Part shown: piece by piece, positions 48,737 through 55,349 of the stretch
How positions within the stretch are numbered: the first letter of the stretch is position 1
Layout of the letters: every line of letters starts with the position of its first letter
NCBI GenBank assembly: GCA_029259725.1
Contig: JAJDER010000043.1
Location: 1 to 55,349 of the forward strand
Direction: 5' to 3'
DNA: 55,349 nucleotides
Source: Planctomycetota bacterium
GTDB taxonomy: Bacteria; Planctomycetota; B15-G4
Program-made: the position numbers and the translations under genes
The notes under the pieces: generated by a model
The model's input: only the letters and a program-made list of their open reading frames with translations
What the model was told of the DNA's origin: nothing
The model's database searches: none

Positions 48737-48948
48737 ATGCCAACCCCGGATCTCGACAGGCGATTCACCTATCACCCGCCGAAGGAAGGCCAGCCCGCGC
48801 GGTACACGAGCCTGCGTGTGACCACGCGCATGAACTGGCCCAGCACATCGACGCCCAGGTCCCGGACTCCCGCGAGAAGGCGCTGGCGCTCACGAAGCTC
48901 GAGGAGGCCGTGATGTGGGCCAACGCGGGGATCGCCCGGAACGAGTGA
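48737..48948 (+). pseudogene. Acb2-type anti-CBASS protein, frameshifted
   Basis: ATG 48737 starts TPDLDRRFTYHPPKEGQPAR in one frame. The -1 frame from about 48820 continues as DHAHELAQHIDAQVPDSREK, then ALALTKLEEAVMWANAGIAR, to stop 48948. Joined, these give a protein of about 70 aa matching the Acb2/Tad1 hairpin family, small sponges that bind cyclic nucleotides and block CBASS immunity. No slippery sequence is at the break (48815-48822). It is either a decayed gene or a single-base sequencing error. Both halves are well conserved. Confidence 0.75.
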
Positions 48949-48949
48949 G

Positions 48950-49141
48950 ATGGCGAAGCAGCACTACGCCACGCACAACGGCCGCCGCCCCGTCGCGATG
49001 TGCGACCAACGCATCACGCGGCTGGACCGGCTCGCGTACACGTGGGGCCGAGTGGACTGCCGTCGCTGCCTGGCCTGGAAGCCGAACGATCAGCAGGAGC
49101 TGCGCGGGGTCCGGCGGATTCGGAGGCTACGCCGTGGCTGA
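48950..49141 (+). CDS. Small Cys-containing hypothetical protein
   Basis: A 63-aa basic protein: AMCDQRITRLDRLAYTWGRV, then DCRRCLAWKP. The C...CxxC arrangement may bind zinc. It starts two bases after the Acb2-like stop. Function is unknown. Confidence 0.55.
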   Translation: MAKQHYATHNGRRPVAMCDQRITRLDRLAYTWGRVDCRRCLAWKPNDQQELRGVRRIRRLRRG

Positions 49142-49478
49142 CCCGATCCCGATCCACCGCAAGGCGCGGAGGAAGGCGAACACGCACCAGGTCCACCAGC
49201 CGGGTCTGTTCGACACGCACCCCATGGCGCGCCGAGGGGACCACGACAGCTCCCACCAGGCGGCAGACGCCCACCAGGCCTCGGGTCGTGCAGATAGCGA
49301 GCGACAGACGGCCCTGCGGCTCGTAAAGCGATACCCGGGGCTGACCTCGAAGCTACTAGCCGAGAAGAGCGGCATCGACCGTCACGTGCTCGCGCGCCGG
49401 CTCCCCGAGCTCGCCGACCGCGGGCTGATCGAGAAGGTGAAGCAGCCCGGGAAACACCTCACGTGGAGGCCCCTGTGA
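49134..49478 (+). CDS. Winged-helix DNA-binding protein
   Basis: A 114-aa protein from GTG 49134. The N-terminus is basic and His-rich. The C-terminal half is a wHTH: ERQTALRLVKRYPGLTSKLL, AEKSGIDRHVLARRLPELAD, RGLIEKV. The same design is common in phage early regions. It is a likely transcription regulator or replication accessory. Confidence 0.72.
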   Translation: MADPIPIHRKARRKANTHQVHQPGLFDTHPMARRGDHDSSHQAADAHQASGRADSERQTALRLVKRYPGLTSKLLAEKSGIDRHVLARRLPELADRGLIEKVKQPGKHLTWRPL

Positions 49479-49603
49479 TGTTCTGGATCGGACTTGGCTG
49501 CGGAACGGTGCTGGGCATCGTGCTCGCGCTGGTGGCCGTCTGGGCCTTCATCTGCCTGGGCACGAGCGCCCTGGCCGAAGGCTTCAACCCGGACCCGATG
49601 TGA
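49478..49603 (+). CDS. Small membrane protein, 41 aa
   Basis: Starts at ATG 49478 in the previous stop (TGATG) and ends in the next start (TGATG). It is almost entirely one membrane helix (GLGCGTVLGIVLALVAVWAF) with a short tail. Function is unknown. Confidence 0.6.
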   Translation: MFWIGLGCGTVLGIVLALVAVWAFICLGTSALAEGFNPDPM

Positions 49604-49857
49604 TGCCGCGCGCACGTGAGATCTCCGAGGAGAAGTGGGTCCAGGAGCGCTGGGCTGCCCGGCAGGCCTGCATGGACGCAGCGGAGGTTGTCGAGAAGGA
49701 AGTGCACGGCCAGCTGGTGAAGGTCACGGTCTACCCGACCGCGGAGCCCTCCATGGCGCGCAGGAAGCCGTCGAAGGAGGACTACAAGCGCGCCGGCTTC
49801 CAGCCGTGGTTCCGCCAGATCAGCGCCGCCTACGCCATGGGCGGAGAGGTCGACTAG
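49603..49857 (+). CDS. Hypothetical protein
   Basis: An 84-aa charged protein (REISEEKWVQERWAARQACM, KPSKEDYKRAGFQPWFRQIS). ATG 49603 overlaps the previous stop. No family is recognised. Confidence 0.6.
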   Translation: MPRAREISEEKWVQERWAARQACMDAAEVVEKEVHGQLVKVTVYPTAEPSMARRKPSKEDYKRAGFQPWFRQISAAYAMGGEVD

Positions 49858-50318
49858 TGGCCCGGGGTGGGCGGCGAGGCCCGACGCTTGGGGAGGTCGG
49901 AGAGCAGGCACTGCGCGACGGGAAGGCCGTGGTCACGTCGGCACCACGGCAACTAGCCGACGTGCCCCAGGCGGTGCTGCGCGAGTTCGAGAGCCGGATG
50001 ACGGCTGGAGAAGAGAAATACGCCCGCTTCCTGGAGGCACGGAAGATCCGAGGCCAGATCCTCTGGTGGGAGTTCGAGCCGATGTCCTTCCGGCTGGGAC
50101 CGGCGAACGCCAAGCGCCAGGAGGAGGCTTGGTACACGCCCGACTTCGGGGTGCTGCTGGCTGACCGCAGCTATGAGCTCCACGAGTACAAGGGCGACGA
50201 CTGGCAGGAAGCGTCCAGGGTTCGGATCAAGGCCGCCGCACGCCTGTTCCCGATGTTCCGGTTCTGGGGCATCCAGCCCCGGAGCTTTGGTTACGAGCCC
50301 GAGGAGTTCCCTGCATGA
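49857..50318 (+). CDS. DUF1064 PD-(D/E)XK-like nuclease
   Basis: A 153-aa protein from GTG 49857 (overlapping the TAG). GEEKYARFLEARKIRGQILW, then WEFEPMSFRL, WYTPDFGVLL and ELHEYKG give Glu53, Asp96, Glu110 and Lys112 in nuclease order. The C-terminus (RIKAAARLFPMFRFWGI) is also typical of DUF1064. The family may process branched or replicating DNA. The catalytic residues are intact by eye. Confidence 0.82.
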   Translation: MARGGRRGPTLGEVGEQALRDGKAVVTSAPRQLADVPQAVLREFESRMTAGEEKYARFLEARKIRGQILWWEFEPMSFRLGPANAKRQEEAWYTPDFGVLLADRSYELHEYKGDDWQEASRVRIKAAARLFPMFRFWGIQPRSFGYEPEEFPA

Positions 50319-50425
50319 GCTGGTCGGAGTTCTGTGAAGCGACGCTGCGCGCCGCCATTCTGGGGACCGTTCTTTCGGCTCTCATCGTCGTCACCGTAGC
50401 CGCTGTGTCGTGGGTGCTGGAGTGA
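50315..50425 (+). CDS. Small membrane protein, 36 aa
   Basis: ATG 50315 overlaps the nuclease stop (ATGA). It consists of a short polar start and one membrane helix (AAILGTVLSALIVVTVAAVS). Function is unknown. Confidence 0.5.
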   Translation: MSWSEFCEATLRAAILGTVLSALIVVTVAAVSWVLE

Positions 50426-50631
50426 GGAGGATGCGCGAGAAGGGTCAGCGCGTGGTCCACCACACCGCGGAGCGCCACGGCAGATCGACGCTCTGTGGCC
50501 TGACGCTGCAGGAGCCAGAGTTCCCGAACGCCCACGTGAGCTGCCGGCAGTGCGCGCGCTCCCTGGTCGAGACCGCACAGAGGCTTGCCTCTTCGATCGA
50601 CCCCGTGCTGCGACGGGAGTTCGGTGTCTGA
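50422..50631 (+). CDS. Small Zn-binding-like protein
   Basis: A 69-aa protein. HHTAERHGRSTLCGLTL and HVSCRQCARSLVET give a C...CxxC arrangement with nearby His. GTG 50422 overlaps the previous stop; ATG 50431 is an alternative. Short proteins of this pattern are common in phage early operons. Function is unknown. Confidence 0.6.
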   Translation: MRRMREKGQRVVHHTAERHGRSTLCGLTLQEPEFPNAHVSCRQCARSLVETAQRLASSIDPVLRREFGV

Positions 50632-50643
50632 TGGAGGACTTCG

Positions 50644-50982
50644 ATGGAGATCGTCCGGCTGCTGTCAGCGGTGCGGATCCGGCACAGCACGGAGGAGCAG
50701 CTGCAGGACGGGATCGCCCAGGTGCTGGAGAGCGAGGGGATCGCGTTCGAGCGGGAGGTGGCGCTGACGCGCTCGAGCCGGATCGACTTCATGGTGGGGA
50801 CGGTCGGGCTCGAGGTGAAAATCAAGGGGCCGGTCACGGCGGTGCTTCGGCAGCTGTACCGCTACGCATGCTCTGCGGAAACCACGAGGCTCGTGCTGGT
50901 GACGACGCGGGCGCAGCACCGGAGGCTTCCGGACATGCTCTGCGGAAAGCCCGTGACGGTGGTGTACCTGGGTCCGCTGTGA
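50644..50982 (+). CDS. VRR-NUC-like PD-(D/E)XK nuclease
   Basis: A 112-aa protein. STEEQLQDGIAQVLESEG, SRIDFMVGTVGLEVKIKG (Asp48, Glu57, Lys59) and VLRQLYRYACS follow the restriction-endonuclease fold order. GGAGG lies 5-8 bases before ATG 50644. It overlaps the SNF2 helicase gene by 4 bases (GTGA), an arrangement suggesting that the two proteins act together on DNA. Confidence 0.75.
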   Translation: MEIVRLLSAVRIRHSTEEQLQDGIAQVLESEGIAFEREVALTRSSRIDFMVGTVGLEVKIKGPVTAVLRQLYRYACSAETTRLVLVTTRAQHRRLPDMLCGKPVTVVYLGPL

Positions 50983-52658
50983 CGTGGGGAGATGCGAAGC
51001 TGGTAGGAGGTGGGAAGGCGTGGGAGATCACGTGCAAGCCGCACGTGATGACGCGCCTCAAGCAGGTCTTCTCGAAGGCGAACAAGATGCAGTTCGGGAC
51101 GGTGCAGCTATCTGCGTCCGACGAGAACTGTCGGGACCTTCAGTGGTTCTGCCAGCGGTTCCCGCTGGAGATCTCGGACCCGCACGAGCTCGAGGAGCGC
51201 GCCAGGCGCTACGACGCGCGCCAGGCGACGACCACAGCCATCCTGCAGGGCGAGTACGAGCTGCCCGACCTGCGCATGGCGCTCCCGCCGCGGGAGTACC
51301 AGGCCCAGGCTGCAGCCCTGACGCTGGCGAACGGATCGCTGCTCCTGGCCGACGAGCTCGGGCTGGGCAAGACCGTGACGGCGATCGCGATGCTCGCCGG
51401 CGGCCTGCCGGATCAGACCTTCCCTGCGCTGGTCGTCTGCCCGACCCACCTCACCGCCCAGTGGCAGCGGGAGCTTGAGCGCTTCCTGCCTGGCATCAAC
51501 GTGCACGTCGGGAAGAAGGGTCAGGCCTACGACCTGGACCCGCAGCCAGACGTCCTCATCCTGAGCTACACCAAGCTGCGCGGTTGGGCGGAGGAGCTCG
51601 CCGGGCATGTGCGCGCAGTGATCTTTGACGAGTGCCAGGACCTCCGCACCGGACAGGGCAGCTACAAGTACGAGGCGGCCTCGCACATCGCCGCCCAGGC
51701 CCACTTCCGCATGGGCCTCAGCGCGACGCCCATCTACAACTACGGCAGCGAGTTCTGGAACGTCCTGGACGTCTTGAAGCCGGGTGCACTGGGCAGCCGG
51801 GACGAGTTCCTCCGAGAGTGGTGCCATGGCTCCTACGGCGACCGGAAGTGGCGCATCTCCGACCCTGAGGCCTTCGGAACCTTTCTGCGCGAAACGGGGA
51901 TGATGCTGCGGCGCACGCGCGCCGATGTCGATCGCGAGCTCCCGTCCCTCACCCGTGTCGTTCAAGAGGTGGAGTCGAACCGAGAGCGGCTGCGTGACGT
52001 GGAGCGCGGCGCACTGGATCTGGCCCGCATCATCCTTTCCCAGGGCGGATCGAACTTCGAGAAGATGCAGGCGGGCAGCGAGTTCTCGAACAGGCTGCGC
52101 CAGGCGACAGGTCTAGCGAAGGCGCCCTACGTGGCGGACTTCGTGAAGATGTTGATCGACACAGATGACGAGCCCGTGGTGCTCTTTGGCTGGCACCGGG
52201 CCGTCTACGACGTCTGGGTCCAGCTGCTGCACTACTACGACCCGGCCATGTTCACGGGCAGCGAGAGCCCGACTCAGAAGGCGAAGTCTATCGACCGCTT
52301 CCTGAGCGGCGACACGCCGCTGCTGATCATGTCGCTGCGCTCGGGATCCGGCGTGGACGGACTGCAGAAGGCCTGCTCGCGCGTGGTCGTCGGCGAGCTC
52401 GACTGGAGCCCCGGCGCGCTCGAGCAGTGTATCGGGCGCGTTCACCGAGACGGCCAGGCGCACCCGGTGTTCGCCTACTTCCTGACCGCACTCGAAGGCG
52501 CCGACCCGATCATGGTGGACGTCCTGGACCTGAAGACCGAGCAGATCGAGGGCGTGCGCGATCCAGGCGCCGATCCGGTCATCCAGCGTCAGATCGACCC
52601 GGATCACGTGAAGCGTCTCGCCGAGGACTACCTGCACCGCTATGGAAGGCGGTCGTGA
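50979..52658 (+). CDS. SNF2-family helicase
   Basis: A 559-aa superfamily 2 ATPase from GTG 50979. LLADELGLGKTVTAI (about 122-136) is Walker A, VIFDECQD (about 215-221) motif II and MGLSATP (245-251) motif III. In the second lobe are VVLFGWHRAVYDVW, LLIMSLRSGSGVDGLQ, and motif VI in QCIGRVHRDGQ. The N-terminal 95 residues are an accessory region. Phage SNF2 proteins of this size often sit beside small nucleases in replication modules. The target is unknown. Confidence 0.93.
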   Translation: MTWGDAKLVGGGKAWEITCKPHVMTRLKQVFSKANKMQFGTVQLSASDENCRDLQWFCQRFPLEISDPHELEERARRYDARQATTTAILQGEYELPDLRMALPPREYQAQAAALTLANGSLLLADELGLGKTVTAIAMLAGGLPDQTFPALVVCPTHLTAQWQRELERFLPGINVHVGKKGQAYDLDPQPDVLILSYTKLRGWAEELAGHVRAVIFDECQDLRTGQGSYKYEAASHIAAQAHFRMGLSATPIYNYGSEFWNVLDVLKPGALGSRDEFLREWCHGSYGDRKWRISDPEAFGTFLRETGMMLRRTRADVDRELPSLTRVVQEVESNRERLRDVERGALDLARIILSQGGSNFEKMQAGSEFSNRLRQATGLAKAPYVADFVKMLIDTDDEPVVLFGWHRAVYDVWVQLLHYYDPAMFTGSESPTQKAKSIDRFLSGDTPLLIMSLRSGSGVDGLQKACSRVVVGELDWSPGALEQCIGRVHRDGQAHPVFAYFLTALEGADPIMVDVLDLKTEQIEGVRDPGADPVIQRQIDPDHVKRLAEDYLHRYGRRS

Positions 52659-53029
52659 TGGGCCTGGTGCTCGGCACGGTGCAGATGGCGGAGAGGCTTG
52701 GGCTCGACCCGGAGCTGGTGGACATGAGTAGCTTCCGCTCGCCGCACCTGTCGGTCGTGAAGCTGCGCGACGGTGAGCAACTGCTCTACCTCCGCACCTC
52801 GCCGAACGCGTTTCGCGAGTCGCACATGGACATCGTAGGGGCCTCTGCGCGCGCCAGGCAGCGGCAGCGAGAGCTGATGCGCAGAGAGCAGCTGGCGCGG
52901 CGCCATGAGCGCGCGCTGGAGATCCGCGAGATGAGGGTCGCGGGAAAGTCTTGGTTGACGATTGCCGCGGACCTCGGCCTCCAGAACCAGGAAGCCGTGT
53001 TCGCCTGCCTGTCATGGGAGCATCGCTAA
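52658..53029 (+). CDS. Hypothetical protein with C-terminal HTH-like segment
   Basis: A 123-aa protein overlapping the helicase stop (TGATG). A basic coiled middle (RQRQRELMRREQLARRHERA) is followed by EIREMRVAGKSWLTIAADLG, similar to resolvase/sigma-type HTH elements. It may bind DNA. Confidence 0.6.
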   Translation: MGLVLGTVQMAERLGLDPELVDMSSFRSPHLSVVKLRDGEQLLYLRTSPNAFRESHMDIVGASARARQRQRELMRREQLARRHERALEIREMRVAGKSWLTIAADLGLQNQEAVFACLSWEHR

Positions 53030-53199
53030 TGGGTGACGAAGAGATCTGGCCGGTCGCGATCGGCACGAACGGCATCGTGCACATGGGAGCGCCCGGGTGG
53101 TGGATCCGACTGACGCCGGGCCAGGCGCGCGCTCTCGCCGCGAAGCTCGAGGTCCAGGCCGACGCATCAGAAGGGAAGGCCACGAAGCGTGCCAGCTGA
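53029..53199 (+). CDS. Small hypothetical protein
   Basis: A 56-aa protein (IWPVAIGTNGIVHMGAPGWW, RLTPGQARALAAKLEVQADA). ATG 53029 overlaps the previous TAA. Function is unknown. Confidence 0.55.
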   Translation: MGDEEIWPVAIGTNGIVHMGAPGWWIRLTPGQARALAAKLEVQADASEGKATKRAS

Positions 53200-53740
53200 G
53201 TCTCCAATCAGCGCGGACCGCGTCCTGTACGAGTACCTGGCGCTGAAGGAAGCGCTCACGTCGACTCGGGGCGGCGGCCGGCTCGTGTGGGTGCCTGCGG
53301 CGCGCTGCGAGAAGGATGGCTGCACCGGCGCGCCCACCTACCTGCGTGACGGGCTCCTCCGCTGCTCGAGGTGCCACCTGAAGTGGCCCGAGGAGCGCGC
53401 GATCGCTCCGGCGACAGGGGCGCGCCGAAGCTCGGGCATCGAGTATGGCCTGCAGCGCCTCGGAGACCTGGTGCGCGCCGTTCAGTCGCCGGCGCTGTGG
53501 CAGCGGCGCTGCTGGTACATCTACGTGGCGGGGGACGTGGATGAAGCCGGTTACCCGCGCCGCGGGCAGGCCCCCGGTTCCCAAGATGCTGTCGCGCTGG
53601 AATGCGCACGCCGCTGGCCGGCTGCGATGGTGTGGAACCGGTTTCTGGTCACGGCGTTCGTGCGCGATGCGCGGCGCCAGGTGGAGGAGCATCTGAGATG
53701 GGCGGCAGGCTTGCGATCAAAAACGATCCGGAGTGGCTGA
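53189..53740 (+). CDS. Zn-ribbon protein at the end of the early operon
   Basis: A 183-aa protein from GTG 53189. CEKDGCTGAPTYLRDGLLRC followed by SRC gives a four-Cys zinc ribbon (about 34-55). The C-terminal half is helical and basic (MVWNRFLVTAFVRDARRQVE). It is the penultimate gene before the late region, where lambdoid phages carry a late regulator such as Q. That role is only positional. Confidence 0.6.
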   Translation: MPAESPISADRVLYEYLALKEALTSTRGGGRLVWVPAARCEKDGCTGAPTYLRDGLLRCSRCHLKWPEERAIAPATGARRSSGIEYGLQRLGDLVRAVQSPALWQRRCWYIYVAGDVDEAGYPRRGQAPGSQDAVALECARRWPAAMVWNRFLVTAFVRDARRQVEEHLRWAAGLRSKTIRSG

Positions 53741-53874
53741 CGACCGGTGAGTTCGGCCGCAGGGCCGGCGTGGATCGGCGCACCGTCTGGCGCTGGATCA
53801 AGGCAGGGCAGCTTCGCGCGAAGCGCGTCGGCGGACGCTACCGCGTGCACGTCTCGGAGCTGTCCACGGCCTAG
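53698..53874 (+). CDS. Excisionase-like HTH protein
   Basis: A 58-aa protein: EWLTTGEFGRRAGVDRRTVW, RWIKAGQLRAKRVGGRYRVH. This is a MerR/excisionase-type HTH with basic wing. It could be the excisionase or a late activator. It overlaps the upstream gene by 43 bases. Being far from int, on the opposite operon, is unusual for Xis. Confidence 0.75.
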   Translation: MGGRLAIKNDPEWLTTGEFGRRAGVDRRTVWRWIKAGQLRAKRVGGRYRVHVSELSTA

Positions 53875-54165
53875 CGTTTCGTCTCACGTCGAGATCGCCG
53901 CAGCGCGACCCTGGGCGCCGTATTCGTCCCATCTCGTCCCATCTCGTCGCGCGTTCAGGGGTTGCGCCGCTCACAATCAACCCCCATATTCTCCAAGGCT
54001 GTCACACGCGCGCCTGAGGGCCGCTGAGACAGGCAACCCCGGGGCGGCTCGCCGGGATCCGATGCAACGCGCGTAGCACGTTGCGAGCCCGCTCCGGGAC
54101 TTTCCCTGGGTTCTGTGATTCACCCTCCAGCCCCCGCTCGGCTGCGCTGGGCGGGGGCACCCCCG
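53875..54165. other. Intergenic region between early operon and late genes
   Basis: This 291-base gap has no convincing gene. It holds two tandem CGTCCCATCT units (53925-53944) with a partial third. A weak promoter-like pair TTGCGC (53962) and TATTCT (53987) has a 19-base spacer. A GC-rich hairpin (CCCCCGC 54131-54137 with GCGGGGG 54151-54157) lies just before the next start. A late promoter is expected here but cannot be fixed by eye. Confidence 0.55.
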
Positions 54166-54708
54166 ATGGCATTCGAGCGCGTCGAGCTCAACACCGATGA
54201 GGTGATCGCCGACCTGGAGCGCCTGGGCGAGAAGCTCAGCGGCCAGGTCATGGCGCGAGTGCTCAACCGAACGAGCACCACCGTGAAGACGGCCATGAGC
54301 CGCATGGTGCGCCAGGAGCTGAACCTCCGAGCGAAGGACATCAACGCCCTGGTGCGCGTCCAGCGGGCGAGCCGTCAGAGCCACGTGGTCACGATCACGG
54401 TGCTCGGCAGGTCGGTCCCGCTCATCGACTACGCGGCCAGGCAGACCGCGCGCGGCGTCACCGTGAAGGTGAAGCGCCAGGGCGGGCGGAAGCTGGTCGA
54501 GGGCGCATTCATCGCGACGATGCGCTCGGGCCACAGGGGCGTGTTCAAGCGGAAGGGAGCCAGGCGGCTACCCATCCGCGAGCTCTTCTCCACGGCCGTA
54601 GTGCAGTACCTGGACGATGACGAGGTGATCGGCCAGCTCGGCCAGGTCGCGCGCGACGCCTTCGAGAACCACCTGGACCGCGAGATCCGCTTCCGTCTGG
54701 CCAACTGA
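54166..54708 (+). CDS. Minor tail protein Z-like (GPZ)
   Basis: A 180-aa protein. FERVELNTDEVIADLERLGE, KLSGQVMARVLNRTSTTVKT, then MVRQELNLRAKDINALVRVQ, match prophage minor tail protein Z, a tail-completion factor. ATG 54166 gives the family-like start; GTG 54115 would add 17 residues. In lambda this gene lies after FII. Here it is separated from the tail module and is the first gene of the presumed late transcript. Confidence 0.78.
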   Translation: MAFERVELNTDEVIADLERLGEKLSGQVMARVLNRTSTTVKTAMSRMVRQELNLRAKDINALVRVQRASRQSHVVTITVLGRSVPLIDYAARQTARGVTVKVKRQGGRKLVEGAFIATMRSGHRGVFKRKGARRLPIRELFSTAVVQYLDDDEVIGQLGQVARDAFENHLDREIRFRLAN

Positions 54709-54805
54709 ATCACGTTTGCGGCGGGTCGTGCTGCGCGGACGTGCATAGGGGGGCCTGGGGCACGAAAGCGCGGTGCGGCCCGCCACCCGACTGGGAGAGA
54801 ACGGA

Positions 54806-55234
54806 ATGATGAAGGCCGAAGAGGTGCACGCGGACTCGAGCAAGGCGATCGGACGGCAGGTCCAGTGCGGCCTGCGGCATCCAGGCGCGACCTTCGACGT
54901 GATGTCCGCCGCGGGCGGCCAGCTGCTGGCGTGCAGGGTGAGCGATGGGAAGGAATTCGCCTTCGACGCCGGAGACGTGACGATCGTCGGCGACAGGCAC
55001 GACCGCGCTCCCGCCACGGCCTTCGGCACCGACGACCTGCGCCGCGCACTGCGCGCGGCGGACCGAGAGCTGGTGGAGATGAAGCGTGAGCGCGACGCCG
55101 CGCTCAAGCGGGCGGAGGCTGCCGAGAAGCTCGGGAACGGAGGCGGCGAGAAGCTGGCGGCAGCCGAGGAGCGCGCGGAGAAGGCCGAGGCCGAGCTCGC
55201 CGCGGCGAAGAAGGGCGGCGGATCGAAGAAGTAG
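54806..55234 (+). CDS. Coiled-coil protein before the genome end
   Basis: A 142-aa protein. The N-terminal half (QVQCGLRHPGATFDVMSAAG, RVSDGKEFAFDAGDVTIVG) is beta-rich. The C-terminal half is an Ala/Glu/Lys coiled coil (ELVEMKRERDAALKRAEAAE, EERAEKAEAELAAAKK). GGGAGAG precedes ATG 54806. Position beside the terminase suggests a head or packaging role. No family is recognised. Confidence 0.65.
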   Translation: MMKAEEVHADSSKAIGRQVQCGLRHPGATFDVMSAAGGQLLACRVSDGKEFAFDAGDVTIVGDRHDRAPATAFGTDDLRRALRAADRELVEMKRERDAALKRAEAAEKLGNGGGEKLAAAEERAEKAEAELAAAKKGGGSKK

Positions 55235-55238
55235 GCCG

Positions 55239-55303
55239 AATCCTCAACGACTTCAAATACTTACGCCTTATTCACATGCAAGTATCTGGAATCATTGAGG
55301 ATT
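55239..55303. repeat. AT-rich symmetric inverted repeat near the genome end
   Basis: AATCCTCAA (55239-55247) and TTGAGGATT (55295-55303) are perfect outer arms. AATACTT (55256-55262) and AAGTATC (55280-55286) are inner arms. Both gaps are exactly 8 bases, so the two 24-base halves match at 20 positions around a 17-base centre. Of 65 bases 41 are A/T, in sharp contrast to the flanks. It lies in the gap between the last gene and the terminal repeat. It may be a terminase or recombinase site, or a structured transcript end. Confidence 0.7.
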
Positions 55304-55336
55304 TCGCGGGTCCTTTGGGCCGGTCCCGCACATGCG

Positions 55337-55349
55337 GGTGCGCGGACGG
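55337..55349. repeat. Right terminal direct repeat, cos candidate
   Basis: GGTGCGCGGACGG repeats positions 1-13 exactly. Just upstream, CCCGC-ACAT-GCGGG (55325-55338) is a short palindrome. If the ends join, the non-redundant length is 55,336 bases. Confidence 0.6.

Noticed and set aside
48815..48822. Programmed frameshift in the Acb2-like gene
   Set aside because: The junction CGTGTGAC is not a slippery heptamer and has no obvious stimulatory structure, so mutation or sequencing error is more likely.
1..55349. CRISPR arrays and tRNA genes
   Set aside because: No regularly spaced repeats and no cloverleaf-like sequence were recognised by eye on either strand; a tRNAscan or CRISPR search would be decisive.

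Overview
This window looks like a complete or near-complete genome of a temperate, tailed dsDNA phage. A 13-base sequence (GGTGCGCGGACGG) occurs at both ends, next to the terminase genes, as expected for a cos site or a circle opened there. No host chromosomal genes are visible. Base composition is strongly G/C-dominated, GTG starts are common, and most genes overlap by 1-4 bases. A lipobox protein beside a holin candidate suggests a Gram-negative host. The host species cannot be read from the sequence. A dockerin-bearing secreted protein and Cys-rich exported proteins hint at an environmental bacterium (inference).

Layout. (1) 64-7851: lambda-type head module: small and large terminase, gpW-like connector, portal, S49 protease with an in-frame scaffold, decoration protein, gpE-type capsid and head-tail joining protein. 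(2) 7844-17586: Mu-type contractile tail: terminator-like protein, DUF2635, sheath, tube, frameshifted chaperone, tape measure, and baseplate proteins of the Mu N/P/45/46/47/48 types. (3) 17589-31257: host-recognition region. A fibre-like protein and two unknowns are followed by three genes (2031, 251 and 1589 aa) that all begin with Sec-type signal peptides. The last carries a PKD-like segment, a glycoside-hydrolase-like segment and a C-terminal type I dockerin. (4) 31273-34042: lysis cassette: membrane proteins, holin candidate, lipoprotein, exported HNH nuclease and amidase endolysin. (5) 43520 down to 34108 (minus strand): one long, tightly coupled leftward operon. It starts at a PL-like promoter, runs through about 15 small proteins, then the integrase, then a block of exported Cys-rich proteins and a J-domain protein. 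(6) 43493-44154: lambda-like immunity region, with a small repressor between two 16-bp operators (TGTACCA-GG-TGGTACA type) overlapping divergent promoters, and a Cro-like gene. (7) 45021-53874: rightward early operon: DUF3102, DGQHR/ParB-like, HNH, replication-initiation-like protein with possible origin repeats, a frameshifted Acb2-type anti-CBASS gene, two PD-(D/E)XK nucleases, a SNF2 helicase, a Zn-ribbon protein and an excisionase-like HTH. (8) 54166-55349: a GPZ-like tail protein and a coiled-coil protein that would be the first genes of the late region, then an unusual AT-rich inverted repeat beside the genome end.

How it works together (inference): the repressor holds PL and PR shut in lysogeny. 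On induction PL gives int and the accessory proteins and PR gives Cro and replication. Late genes then run across the joined ends from 54166 through the terminase to the amidase. The particle should be a myovirus with a lambda-like capsid. The most unusual part is the exported, Cys-rich, dockerin-tipped locus at 19641-31257, with a second exported block at 34725-36530.
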